A program made the position numbers and the translations under genes. This document shows, in pieces, positions 48,876 through 63,135 of a stretch of DNA of 64,000 nucleotides. Numbering within the stretch: position 1 is the first letter of the stretch; each line of letters opens with the position of its first letter. The DNA comes from Syncephalastrum monosporum B8922 (taxonomy: Eukaryota; Mucoromycota; Mucoromycetes; Mucorales; Syncephalastraceae), in contig JNEN01000758.1 of NCBI GenBank assembly GCA_000697355.1, positions 1 to 64,000 on the forward strand, in the 5' to 3' direction. Under the pieces are notes generated by a model that searched no databases, was not told the DNA's origin, and saw only the letters and a program-made list of their open reading frames with translations.

Positions 48876-49959
48876 GCTTCTACCCCTTTACTTTTCTCCA
48901 GTCCATTTCTTCGAACACATCTACCTGTACTTCTCCACTATCCTACTATTCTCTTCATCTTTCCTATAGAAGTTGACACAAAGGATCCGCAGGCTCGCGA
49001 GACTTTTTATTCTGTTAGCACTACTTCTATACTTGTACATACTTTTACCGCCCTTCAGATATATAAATACGAAAGAACGTATCACGATTACAAATTTACT
49101 CAGACGATACATCTTCTACGTTGGCTTCCCCTTTCCCAGCAGCGCTATACTGTACTGTACAGTACTGCATACTGCAGAGATGTACAACAACGAATTACTG
49201 CTTCGAAGTTTTATTGCATTTAAAGCAGTGGTCAGCCAGATCAGACAAAAGTCTATCGTGTGAGAAGTAGAGTTTGTCCGATTGCATGTGTGCTACAATT
49301 TAGCACAAGGAACTTTTCGTTGCGCGCGCTAGGCACGTACTCACTGAGACGAAGCCTTGTGCCGTATGGTAGAGCGTCTTACTACTGCATACTTGGAATT
49401 AGAACGAAACAGCGATAGAACCAAAAGAGTTGAAGCTAGTCATGTAATGAGTATTGGTTGTCAATCAATATTTGAAACATATATACAAGCGAAAGACCAA
49501 GTGTGACTTGAGCAATGCAGATCAAAAATATCCCCGGCTATGCCAACACAATTAGAAGCAAAAGCGCTCTGTTCGTGTCTATGCCATAACAACTCACCTT
49601 TTAGCGGTTATGTTGGAATATTCTGTTGCTTGCAGACTTGTTGTCGTGGGCGAGACCCCTACAACAAGGCAGCTAGATAGCTATCGCTTCTTACAATACC
49701 ATACTACCAGAAGAACATCCGAGAAAGGCAGACATCAACAGAAGGTATTCTTTATATGTATGCATCTAACAACCTCGTCTAAAGGCTATATGCATACGAT
49801 GACAGCAATCTGTCAGTTGACATATTTTTTTTTTTTTTGCATACTGAATATTGAGAGTTGGATGGCTCATAGAATCTGCATTTAGTAGATAAATGTACCT
49901 CACCCTGCTCAGGACCGATATATGAGCTTTTGTCTCAAGTCAATAATCGTAAACTAAAT
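48876..49959. other. Intergenic, no gene recognised
   Basis: AT-rich. Contains a CTGTACAG-centred palindrome at about 49147-49175 and a tRNA-like A-box string (TGGTAGAGCG) near 49367 without a matching B box. A T-run of 13 lies near 49827. Confidence 0.45.
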
Positions 49960-50700
49960 TCCACTGTCTTCAGTATGTATGCGACTGGAGTTGGTAATTA
50001 AACCCAATGAGGAAGATGAGAGGAGAGCAAACAAGAAGAAGAAATAGCGGCCACGGAGGAAAGGAGCGGGATTGATACCCATGTTCTGTCTCAAATCCAT
50101 TGTACATCCATAGTCTGTTTCATTTACTCGCAGAGGGAGAACGAAGCGAAAAACAATGACCTCTGGATGTAAAATGCGCGAGCGGCGATGAGAGGAAGAC
50201 ATAGACGGAGGAGAAGTCGGTGGGAAACGAGGAGAGATTAAATATGTCACATTAGATAAAGGTTAGCGATGTGCAAAATGGTGTGCTATTAACGCGACAA
50301 CTTACTATCCCTCACAGTGCTGTAAAGCCCCGGACAAGCAACCGGTGACCAAAGCACTTGCCAGGAGCATGAGCTTATGTTCTCTATGTCAGCTCGTTAG
50401 TTTATGCTTCCAGCCATGAACCTGTGTATAGTTGTACTTGCCAAGGAAATACTACGAAGAGAACGAGAAAAGCAGAAAAAGCACACGCGAGAGAGAACAG
50501 GCGTATCTTCGTGAAATAGAATATACACGAAGGAGCGAGCCACTAGGCTACTTTTAAAAAATGGCATTTGATCTTTATGTAATTGGCAGGCGTCGATTGT
50601 GCGACTACATAAAGGACGTACAACAATTGTAAAAAGAACGCATGGAATGACAAGGATTGACGTTAGGTAGGGTTTCCGACTCAAAAACTCATTAACGTAC
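49960..50700 (-). repeat. Dispersed transcription-unit-like repeat, copy E (decayed)
   Basis: Minus-strand copy, nearest to D in its 5' part (shared GGCTCGCTCCTTCGTG, GGCAAGTAC and AGCTGACATAGAGAACA blocks). The first donor GTAAGTTGTCGCG is at 50305-50293 with a CTAAC branch, but the acceptor found in D (CATAG) reads CATAT here. The second donor is GTAAAT near 50132. A single degenerate CRE-like GACGTTAGG remains near 50660. The 3' terminal repeat is not visible. It is probably an inactive member. Confidence 0.6.
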
Positions 50701-51777
50701 TTTGGTACCAGGCGATCCACGCTCGCCGATTCGGAAGAGTCTTTCTCGAAAGGGTATTACCGTCATATATGTTGGGCAGAAGTGGCGTGAGATATCAAGA
50801 CTTTTATCTGCCTTTCTTTATCTCGATAAAGGATGCTCGCAGATTGGAGGAGCTACTCTAAACAATCTTCACAAAAATATAAAAAGAGGCTGATACTAGG
50901 AAAATCAACAGAGATTTGAAGTTAATTACAGGACCGAATTATTTTAAGTGTGAGATCGATTTGCTCATAATAAAAGTTTATGGAAGAACGATGTGAACTG
51001 TTGTCCACTGTTTAAGAAAAGTAATATGTAAATTAGCAAATAGGCAGCGCCTAGGCGATCGAAATGCATTGGTCACGGTCGTTTTCCTAGGCTTTTTGAA
51101 CACAAGGGTTGTGAGCATACCGTCGACCCACAGTGCCTCGAGGTATCTAATCCACAACGCCTTTGGTTTTCATGTGAAAATTAGATTCTATTAATATGGC
51201 TACAGCATCACCATGAGCCGAAGTAACATAATGAGAAAATGACATTCGCCTACGGGGTACCTGACCATTAATCGCCAGATAACCGGCGAGAAATAGCTAC
51301 AGAGGATGTCAATATAAAGAGGAAGAAACGAAGCAGCGAAGGAAATAACACGTGCTCCTGCTGTATATCAGCTTTTAAACAACGTATGCTGTCAATGCAT
51401 GGTTTAGATAATAAAACAAATTGAATTCACATGTTTTTTGAAGTGGATGCAGCTTAGAGCATGGCGCTGTCACCTATACATGATATATATAATAGATCTA
51501 AAAGAAGGGTTGGGGGTATAGAATAAATGGCGCTATGCCTTATACATATGAGATTGCAGAGACAGAGAGAGAGAGAGAGAGGAGATGGACGATTGCAGGG
51601 ATAAAATTATAGAAGGGGTCACTGAAAGGATAATGATATACTACAAAGAGTGAAAGCTTGTGGATTGAGTAGGTAGTGAGATAGAACGGAGCTCGGGGAA
51701 TGAGGGTTGGGATATATGGGCTTTTTTTTCTCGGGATTTGGGGGTTGGGGGAGGGCAGCAAGAGGAGGTCAAATGTT
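50701..51777. other. Intergenic, no gene recognised
   Basis: AT-rich, short frames only. Contains a (GA)n tract at 51555-51585 that lies downstream of the following minus-strand gene. Confidence 0.45.
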
Positions 51778-53227
51778 TCAGCATCGAGCGCGACGACCGA
51801 CACTAATAGACGCGATCGACTCCTCCGTTCTCGCTGTCAGACTCGGATCGGGTACCGGGTCTTTAGTTTTCGTCGAGCAGAGGCTAGGGTGGGTCAGATG
51901 CTTGCCAGTAATGGGCGTTGGACCCGGACGGCTCGCTTTGGATGCTGAAGAAGCGGTGGATCCCAGGAGCGCGCGGGGCACCGGCAATAGGTGGGTCATT
52001 CGTTTGACGACCCAGAACGTAATGTTAAGGGGTAAAAGGATAAGTGTCACGACCATGCTTGAGCGTTGCTGGTCCTGCTCGATGCGATAGCAGATAAATT
52101 GGTCAAATTCGTGTACTTTGTCTTCAATCAGAGCGAATCGATCCTCTGACCAGGATCGAAGGGCAGACTCTTTCTTTTCAAAGCGTCGAATTGTTTTCGT
52201 CAATTGTTGAATGGTTGGGTTCAGGCCGTCAGTCACCTAACAGTAGTGAAGTTGAATATGATAAAAAGAAAAAAAAATATCACATGCAAATAGCACCCAA
52301 AGGACATTGTTTAATTTACCTGTCCCAGATCCTTTTTAGTGGCAAATGCCTTGCGCAACGTGTCGAGTTCCTCCTCCATGATATCCAGTTTCCGCTGCAG
52401 GAGCTGTACCTGACTCTCGGATGTTTGTGCTTCGCTTTGGAGGTACAAGGTGCGCTCGCGAAGAAGCATCATCACATGCGAGAGCGGCTTAAGCGAGGCA
52501 GCAAGGACAAAAACCACGACGTTGAAGGAGCTCATGTAACGCTCATAATTGCTTAGGAAATAGCGACTGTACTGGAGCGTGTAGCCAGCAATGATGGGCG
52601 AGCTAATGACCCAGGCCAAACCGGCGAGTTCGTGCCAGCGCAGCTCTTGTGTGATATGCTTGCGGCGCTCATACTCGGCGAACAACTTGGCGGCCTTGGG
52701 GTCGTCCTCGGAGACCTGGGGTGTCACAGGCGGATTGGTTTTCTGATGGATAATGCGCCGTGATCGCGCACTTTCATAATAGGCCCACGGTACTACATGC
52801 GAACAAAATTAGTTTCCACACCAATCTTTTCTTTTTTATCCTGTGTTTCGGCATGTGCTTTTTCAAGTGTAAAGTACATACCCGTCATCCACTTGTAGAC
52901 ATAATAGAGAATAAGCAAGATCATGACAAAATCGCTCCACGCTTCGGCGCTGCCGGCGAAAAAAGAACCGACAGTAGGTACGACCGCGAGCAAGATCGGC
53001 CAAGAAATGGTCGGGACCATATCACTGCCCGTGGAGGTGTTGCGTTTACTGCTTGTATCGTCTAGATTTTCAGCTGACGCACGGAGAGGCACTCGACCAG
53101 AAGATGAGGATGAGCGTAAGGGCGATTTGGGCATAGAGTGCATACGCATGTTGGCTTTGAAGGATGATGACGGTGTTTTGCGGCGCGTAAAAAAGTCGTC
53201 GCTTTCGTTGTCAGATATAGGCGTCAT
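51778..53227 (-). CDS. Uncharacterised membrane protein with coiled coil
   Basis: Three exons (53227-52882, 52792-52320, 52236-51778) encode 425 residues starting MTPISDNESDDFFTRRKTPS. A Ser/Arg-rich N terminus is followed by two hydrophobic stretches (ISWPILLAVVPTVGSFF and DFVMILLILYYVYKW). Another hydrophobic pair lies in the middle (LAGLAWVISSPIIAGYTL, FNVVVFVLAAS). A long coiled coil follows (LQRKLDIMEEELDTLRKAFA), then IQQLTKTIRRFEKKESALRS and a late hydrophobic segment (VVTLILLPLNITFWVV). A multi-pass membrane protein with a cytosolic coiled coil is likely. I do not recognise the family; it may be a lineage-conserved ER or plasma-membrane protein. Introns restore the frame exactly, supporting the model. 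Confidence 0.75.
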
Positions 53228-53829
53228 ATCGTTTTCTTGAGTAATTTTTTTTCGGCTGCCTCGAGGGTGTCAAAAGGAGAGGAGAAAAAGAAAGAAGAAT
53301 ACGCCAAAGGTGTACGTGTGCGAAAGCGTATGGAAGAGGAAAGGGAAGAAGGAAATTAAATAAAAGAAGGAAGAGAGAAAAAATGAAAAAAAAAGCGTGG
53401 TGCGGGCCTTTCAACTCAGTGGGTGAGTGAGATAAAAGGACCGATTGATGTGTTGTAGTATGCGACTGTGTGATATTTTATGTTGTGCATTGTTGAGTGG
53501 GAGACTCGGTCCCAAAGTAACTCCATTTGGACGATGGGTTTCTTCCCTTGTGATTGAATGTTTTTGTGGACCCCAGCACAGCGTCCATAATTTTTGCTAT
53601 TCTGACCCAGCCTGCGGCGTGTTATGTACGAAATATATACGTATGCATGGATGATCCCCAATGATACGGCGGTCATACCAATGCTTCTGTTTCACGCTGG
53701 TTGGCATGCCTGTATTGCCTTTTTGCGCACAAGATGCGGACAGACCAAGCTATCCCAGAACAGTGACCTGAAATGTAATCAAACGCGTTTTAACTTCTAT
53801 TTGTATATTTGTCTAACAAAAAGACAAAA

Positions 53830-54075
53830 GAAAAAAAAACAAAAGAAGGATCATCGCTGCTGTCTGTTTTGAGGGGTGGTAGCTCTCTGGATCCACTCGC
53901 TTTCCGAGAAGAAGAAGAAGAAGAAAAAAAAAAAGGTAAATATCGATATGTATATTTTAAGTTGTGAATGCATAGAGTTGAGAGTAGGTTTCTGTTCCCG
54001 CCAGACGCTGGATCTGGCTTCCGGCTTTGCACCTTTCTCCCTCGCTCTCGCTCTCGCTCTCGCTCTCGCCCTCTC
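53830..54075 (+). repeat. Simple-sequence tracts upstream of the DENND6-like gene
   Basis: A-rich tract at 53827-53848, (GAA)n/(A)n at 53908-53935 and (CTCGCT)n at 54038-54070. They lie 100-350 bp upstream of the start codon and are followed by CT-rich leader sequence. Confidence 0.7.
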
Positions 54076-54173
54076 TTCTTTCCCTTCTTTTCTCCTTTCT
54101 CTGCCTTCGACCCCTCCCGTGCCCTCTTCCCTCCCCAGATCCGATCAGGTCGCTGCTGCCATTCTATACACTT

Positions 54174-57156
54174 ATGGAATCTGATCTGTCCTCCTCGCCT
54201 CTCAATGCCCATCTCCAGTCACTTGACACTGACGACTCTTCTACGCGTCCATGGTCTTATGCAACTCCGTCCAATACCTCCCTCACGCCTCCTTTCTCGC
54301 CCGCGGCCCGTCGGGTCCCTTCGCGTAACAGTCTCCATCATTTTCAAGAGGCCGACATTGGCGACGGCACTCGATTGTCGTCGCTTAAGAAGCAGTCGTC
54401 GTCGATTTTTGGGAGTCGTTTAGGCTTCTCGAGTTCCGAACCGAGTCTAGTAGACGAGCTCAAGGCGGGTACACCGTCACCCGCTCGTGAACAGCAGCAG
54501 CAACCGCAACAGCAGCCACTACCACGACCACAATCACAGCAGAAACCGCCGTCCAATTCCCCGTTGGCATCTGGATTAGACATTACGGAGAATGGAGGCG
54601 ACACGATGCTCAAGCTAGAACCCTCCGACCTGGAGCATTTTCGCCACTGGATGATCGGCTTCTGTATCGTCAATTTTGATCTGGAGATCGGCCAAGGTAA
54701 TATGGCGATATATGGTGGCAATGACGTATTGCTACAGCACGCATAAGTTGCATATGTACTGACTCATGCTCAGCTCTGGATTACGTATACCCACCCATGG
54801 AGCTCACCAGCTCTGAGAAGAAGAACATGTATGGCCCGACTTACATTATTCTGATCACTGACTCACCCTCTCGCGCTTCAACAGTTGTTTTTCAGCCTTT
54901 CCCGATTCGAACGTCTTTGAAGTAGGTGACCAGGTCTACAATGTACGAGTCCGCGCAAGGACAGCTGGCCTCGCTGAGTCGGGTAAAGCAAATTGTCGCA
55001 ATCATGTCTACTTTCTGACCAGCCCTGCTACGACAGGTCCGACCACCAGCGCCGGCTTCTTGTATGGTTACGTCTTCTTCCGCCAGAAAAAGGACTCCAC
55101 AATCCGTCGTGGTTATTTCCAGGTGCGCGGGAATTTTGTGTAACCTCTATGGATCTGGATCTGGATCTCATCCTGTTTTGAAGAAATCTTTGGTTCTCTT
55201 GTCGCAGCATCCGTTTGTCGGTCTCTTTTCGCGCATCGTTGCGATCCTTGGTCCCGTCTTCTTTGACACAGGCCAGCCCATGCTTGAGGCAGCGTGCATG
55301 AACATTGCCAACTGGTACGATCCTTTCGTTTTACTAATGCTTTTCGATGAAGGGACTGACCTCGTTACCGTTGTTCACTCTGTTCATGCAGGCCCGCTCC
55401 CGCCATTGGTCAAGTCCTTGACCTCCCCTTTTTAGGGCATCTACTGCAGACAGAGATTGCATTGCCTTCTAAGCCCCAGCTTTTGGAAACCACCTCATTT
55501 GACATGAGTCGTATGCAGCCTGATACCCAGATCATGGCCTCGCTCCCTGTAGGTGGCCTCTTCCATCACTATAAGGATATCCTCCAAGATCTTTGGTTAC
55601 TATGGGAGCTCATGCTGCTTGCTGAACCGCTTGTTGTCATCGCTCCCGACCCAGGCGTTTGTAGTGAAGCTGTCGTGTCTCTAGTGGACCTTATTAATCC
55701 CGTAAGTCGTCTCTCCTCTTCTAGGCAAAGGAAATTCACGTTTTCTGCTTTTCAAATGAATGCAAACACAATGATTTCTTTCTTTGTATATGGATAGATA
55801 CCCTACTGCGGAGACTATCGACCCTATTTCACTATTCAGGATGCCGATTTCAAGTCTTTCGTGACAAAGAACAAGGTTTGACTCAGGAGACCTTTCTCTT
55901 TCATTTAAACGCTGATGTATCTGTAACAGCCGCCCACCAATTTAATCATTGGCGTGACGAACCCCTTTTTTAATACTGCCGTTGAGCATTGGCCGCACAT
56001 AATCCGAGTCGGGAGGCAGCAGCCGAGGTAATGAGTGCATGCTATATGTGGCGCCATATTCTGACAGGGTCTGAAGGAAACCCGACGGTACGCTTATCAC
56101 TGCACATGGTAACCCTATTCCATCGCGCAAATCCAAGCCCGGATTGGGAGCCAAGTCCAACGTCCTGTTTGAGTTTATCCAGGCACGTGTATGTCATGAT
56201 GGAAGGGATCGGCATATTAAGGCAGGTGCGCTTTTTTTAGGGTGTCACATCCAAGCGGAAAGGCGTCATTGCCAAAGACCGCGCGCTCTTGAAGATGCTG
56301 GCGGAAGCAACCATGCGTGGCCATCCACCAGGTACAACAACATTAACAATTAAGAAAGAAAACAAAGAGAAACCAAAGAATGACCACACTCTGTGTGCAG
56401 GAGCATCGCACAACTAACAACCTTTGTTTTTACATTGGTAATCAGATTGGGTGCTCAACAATATCCTGCGCCGCCACTTTGTGGATCTAACCGAGAAGTT
56501 TCTGGCCCCTCTGAATCGCTATTTTAGCACGCTTATCCCAGCACAAAAGTAAGACCCCGCACAGAAACACATGTATCTATCGCGCGCACGTATCACATCA
56601 ACACGCGCGCGCGTGTGTCTGATCAGAAAAGCAAAATTTAGAGTAGTAACTGAACTGACAACAACATGGTTTTGTTTTGTTTTGCAACAGAACGACGGGG
56701 GTCGAGGAACCACCGCAGCTGAAGCCGTTCCAGACCGAGAATTTCTTGAGGTCATTGAAAGACCATGGACCGCCGCTGGCCTTTAAATCCACCTTCAAGA
56801 CACGAACGGCTGCGACAGACCCAACCAAAGAGCTTTATTCGCAATTTCTTAAATGTGGCAATTTCGCAACGTGGCTGCAGCGGCGTACAGCCGAGGCACA
56901 AACTGATATTGACCGGCAGTATATCCAGTCGCTGTGCGAGGTCGATCCGGCGCGGTACTCCGCAGACGTCAGGGATCGTATCCGAGAAATTTTGGTAATC
57001 AAAAAAAAAAAAAAAAAAAGAAAGAAAGCACAGTGGTCAAAGAAGAGCAAAGCTAATGGGATTGAATAGTACTCATCGACTGGCTCGGTCGGTGTGTCCA
57101 TGACCAGTGAGCAGCGTGAAAGACTGAGCGAAAGAGTCCAGGACATGCGGAAGTGA
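54174..57156 (+). CDS. DENN domain protein, DENND6-like Rab guanine nucleotide exchange factor
   Basis: About 11 exons. The start MESDLSSSPLNAHLQSLDTD leads a disordered Ser/Pro/Gln-rich N terminus. The DENN region then reads LEHFRHWMIGFCIVNFDLEI, GQALDYVYPPMELTSSEKKN and ICFSAFPDSNVFEVGD, closely following the DENND6 pattern. VYFLTSPATTGPTTSAGFLYGYVFFRQKK, HPFVGLFSRIVAILGPVFFD, LGHLLQTEIALPS, HHYKDILQDLWLLWELMLLA and PYCGDYRPYFTIQDADFKSF follow in separate exons. The last exon (57070-57156) ends SERVQDMRK after an intron containing a 19-A run. DENND6 proteins activate Rab14-type GTPases in endosomal recycling. Exon edges between 55980 and 56400 are less certain. Confidence 0.88.
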
Positions 57157-57374
57157 AAATGGCCGAAGAAAATTTGCTATTTCTGTCGTGAAAACGTGTC
57201 GTCTATTACGGCTGTCTTTTTTTGGCAGGGCGGCACCCAACTTTGCATCTCTCTTCTCTTTTTTCTAACGTCGCTCTGTTACTTTTAATTCTTTTCTCTC
57301 TTCCCCTTCGCTCTTTTATTTCTATTTTTCATTCATCCTCTTTCCTTTCTTCTTTCTACTTTCCCTTCTTTTCC

Positions 57375-58334
57375 ATGTCCGCACTTTCATCCAAGCTCTC
57401 GCGGGTACGCTCAGTCAAGCTTTCGGCTTTCAGCAACCACCGGCGGTCACCGTCACCCAACCCCCCACAGCAGCAAGCAACGTCACCGCCACCACCGCCG
57501 CCTGCGCCTCAGCCCAAACACAGTCCACCCTCGATACCACGCAGTCGCACTCTGAGCAACAACGCACGCGCAAACAGCTTCGGCGACACCCTGCGAGCGA
57601 TCTCCAAGGAGGCACGCAGTGGCGAGTTTGCAGACGTTTACGACGTCTTCTTTTTCAGCGACAAGCGATGCCAGAACCGAGCCTTCTTCATGGCGGCACG
57701 TCTCAAGCAGACCCTCCACGGCCGATCGCACCTGACAGATATGGATGACCATGTATGGGAACGGATGACGCACCGATTATACACAATGAACTACATTTTA
57801 TTTGTTCTGCCGTCCACGTGCGAGCTGCGCGCACGCTTTCTCGCCTCGGTCGAACGTGACCTGGCTTGCATCGGTGACGGTCAACATGTTCTGAGACGTG
57901 GAGGCATGGAGGTCCACTTTGCGGTGCGTTACTGCCTCCGGCGCCTGAAAGCACAGCATTTTTACGGTTATGACGACGACGAAATTGAGCAAGTGGTGGA
58001 ACGTGCGCGGGAGGTCATTGAACACTGCTTGGAAAGCGAATCCAAACTCGGGCACGCCGAACGGGATGCGATGTACGTGTTTCACGGACTGCGCATGGGC
58101 CTGCATGGTAGGTTCGAGCCGCACATCGACCTGGAAGAAGACCATGCACTTGCGGAACGGCTTCAGGCTGCCGTCAACGAAAACAAACAGGCCGCCAAAC
58201 CTGCGTATGTGAACCCATTCGAAGATGAGGACGCGGTTGTGACAGACGATGACGACATGACCACTCCCTCCCATTCTCGCGAGGTTGATAGCGGGTTCTA
58301 TGATAACTTTGTACCGCCCAAAACGGTAATTTAG
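57375..58334 (+). CDS. Uncharacterised protein (319 aa), intronless
   Basis: ATG at 57375 follows a long CT-rich leader; the frame stays open upstream without ATG, so this start is chosen. The first 75 residues are basic and Pro-rich (SPPPPPPAPQPKHSPPSIPR). From about residue 85 a compact globular part begins: ARSGEFADVYDVFFFSDKRC, then MDDHVWERMTHRLYTMNYIL, CELRARFLASVERDLACIGD, CLRRLKAQHFYGYDDDEIEQ and HGLRMGLHGRFEPHIDLEED. The C terminus is acidic (NPFEDEDAVVTDDDD). No catalytic motif or family was recognised. The NPFEDE string resembles NPF/acidic sorting motifs, but that is speculation. It is convergent with DRE2. Confidence 0.75.
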   Translation: MSALSSKLSRVRSVKLSAFSNHRRSPSPNPPQQQATSPPPPPPAPQPKHSPPSIPRSRTLSNNARANSFGDTLRAISKEARSGEFADVYDVFFFSDKRCQNRAFFMAARLKQTLHGRSHLTDMDDHVWERMTHRLYTMNYILFVLPSTCELRARFLASVERDLACIGDGQHVLRRGGMEVHFAVRYCLRRLKAQHFYGYDDDEIEQVVERAREVIEHCLESESKLGHAERDAMYVFHGLRMGLHGRFEPHIDLEEDHALAERLQAAVNENKQAAKPAYVNPFEDEDAVVTDDDDMTTPSHSREVDSGFYDNFVPPKTVI

Positions 58335-58631
58335 ATTCTTCTACTTTCTTCCCTGGTCCTATCCCATATTCTACACACACACACAACCCATGCACATCCT
58401 TACATACGTGCACACACCTAGCACTTACATTTACACTTAAAACTCGCCTTGTCACTTAACTCTGTACATAACGTAATAGCCTACTTTCTCTCTCTCGTCT
58501 CACTGTAAGCAATAGCAAGCAAATATAGCATGTTCATTTTATAGAATAACAAAATATGAAAGTGTATACACAGAGGTGAATAAGGGATGCAGAGGGAAGA
58601 AGCGAGAAGAAAGCAGAAATGAAAGCAAGTA

Positions 58632-59653
58632 TTACACATCAATGTCGTCCTTGCCAAACATACCACCGAGCATGACCTTTTCACCCGGATTGAAGGCAGG
58701 CATACCGAGGTAAGGGCAAGTTGAGCAACGGAAAGCATCACCCAGAGCGCAGCTACCGCAGCCGCCGACCTTGTTGGGGGTCGGATCGACTTCAGAGATG
58801 GCTTCCTCGAGTAAATCCAGCGATACGACGTTGTTTGACTCTTCTTCCTCGGCCTCGCCGTCCGCCATTGAAGCACGGCCGCAGGTGCAGTTCTTACATG
58901 CCTTGCGACGGCCATCGACCATTTCACAATCGTCAGGGCGGGCAAGAGCCTCCTTGGAGGGCTTCACCTTGTCTTCGTCGTCCAAGAGCATGTCATCGTC
59001 GAGTAATTCGTCGTCGTCGTCGTCGTTTACAGACACAGTCCATGCCTTCTTCTTTTCTTCGGTTTGCTTAGGCTTCTTTTTGAAGTTGAGTGTAACCTTT
59101 TGGCCGATCTCGTAGGCAGGCTTCTTTAATGTTACACGTGCAAGACCGACCTGGCCAGCCAACTCGGCGTTGCTGGGGAAGACGGCTGCGACCTGGTCGT
59201 CCGTAAGCGTGTCGACCTGGGTCACCTCGACGTCGACGAAGCCAGTCAGCTTGAGCAGGGATACCAGATCAGCTTGCTTGCGGGTCAATGCCGTATCGGC
59301 CACCTCTGACGCATCAAGGAGGATCAGTTCATTCAGTTGCAGGGTGCCGTTGGGGGTCAACAATGACAAGTAGCGAGACAGGATCTGCGGTGTATGTACA
59401 TGATTACTCAGTCCAGCCAAGTTGGAGTACAGTCGTTCGAAGCTGTTCTTTGCCAGAGGAGCTGATCAGACAATACATGAGCAGCCATTCAGCAACGTTT
59501 TCACTCTATGCGGTATATACCTTCAGCAATGCGCTCCATGGCTTCGAATGCAGCTTGATCGTCTGTAGCTTTCTTGTACTCGTACAAAGTATCCTGGTTC
59601 ACGGTGGTGGGAGCAACAAACAAAGTCTTTCGGGTACTGTCGGTGGCAACCAT
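58632..59653 (-). CDS. DRE2: Anamorsin homologue, Fe-S cluster assembly protein DRE2
   Basis: Two exons (59653-59521, 59461-58632; 59-bp intron) encode 320 residues. Dre2 passes electrons from the diflavin reductase Tah18 into cytosolic Fe-S protein assembly. The N-terminal methyltransferase-like domain includes [21 protein letters not shown] long acidic linker ([15 protein letters not shown]) follows. The C-terminal CIAPIN1 domain has both cluster motifs: [18 protein letters not shown] (CX8CX2CXC) and [19 protein letters not shown] (CX2CX7CX2C). The protein ends MFGKDDIDV. All cluster cysteines are present. Confidence 0.97.
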
Positions 59654-62463
<2,810 letters not shown>

Positions 62464-63135
62464 TGTGAACCTCTTTGAGTCGAACTCTTTTTTTTTATTT
62501 TTTTTTCCTTCACACTCCCCTCTCCTCTATTGTGTTAGAAACAAAAAAAGCGTATAGCTGGGTTGAACGTTTATATGTAGATAAGTATAAAGTAATGGCA
62601 ATAGAATGAAGGTTTGATGACGGTATTCTTATGAACGCAGTCCGCCATACCTCATAGCATAGCAATGTTGCTGGCATGTTTGTTGATACGTTTGTCGCGA
62701 TGGTAACTTTACCAAGCATGAGCACATGCCGATAAGAATACAAGGGTAATTCCACATGCATCTAAGGTGAGGCTAGTCAGTCTTTATCATTCTGTAGCTA
62801 CCTGGAACTTGGCCTTTCCCCTAAGAAGAGTGAGCACTATGACAAAACAGCAGCAGCAGGTAGTAACAGTGGTAGTATAAGTACAATACACTGTATGTAT
62901 AGTAGGTATGAGAAGTGATAACAGTAACAAAGTATAATAAATGCTGCTACATAGGATACCAAAGTGACTGAGAATGATGCACACGGTCCACTTGCCCATG
63001 ATCCTGTGCTGAGCTGTAAAGAGCGAGAAGGCTGCTGCGGCGGCATAGTCAGTTTGATCAGCCGCTCCTCCTATTCTCCTCTCTCTCTCTCTCCCTCTCT
63101 CTCTCTGCCTTTTCCTCTTCTTGCTTTGTTACTCC
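62464..63135. other. Intergenic with CT microsatellite
   Basis: T-rich run after HEM2 (62488-62510), (CAG)n near 62851 and a (CT)n tract at 63078-63106 directly upstream of the next gene. No gene recognised. Confidence 0.5.

Noticed and set aside
49345..49420. tRNA-like A-box string (TGGTAGAGCG) with a following stem-like sequence
   Set aside because: No B box or acceptor stem pairing follows; at best a decayed tRNA-derived repeat.
57222..57374. Upstream in-frame extension of the 57375 gene with a strongly hydrophobic stretch
   Set aside because: It lacks an ATG and is made of CT-rich leader sequence whose translation is hydrophobic by composition; the ATG at 57375 is the better start.
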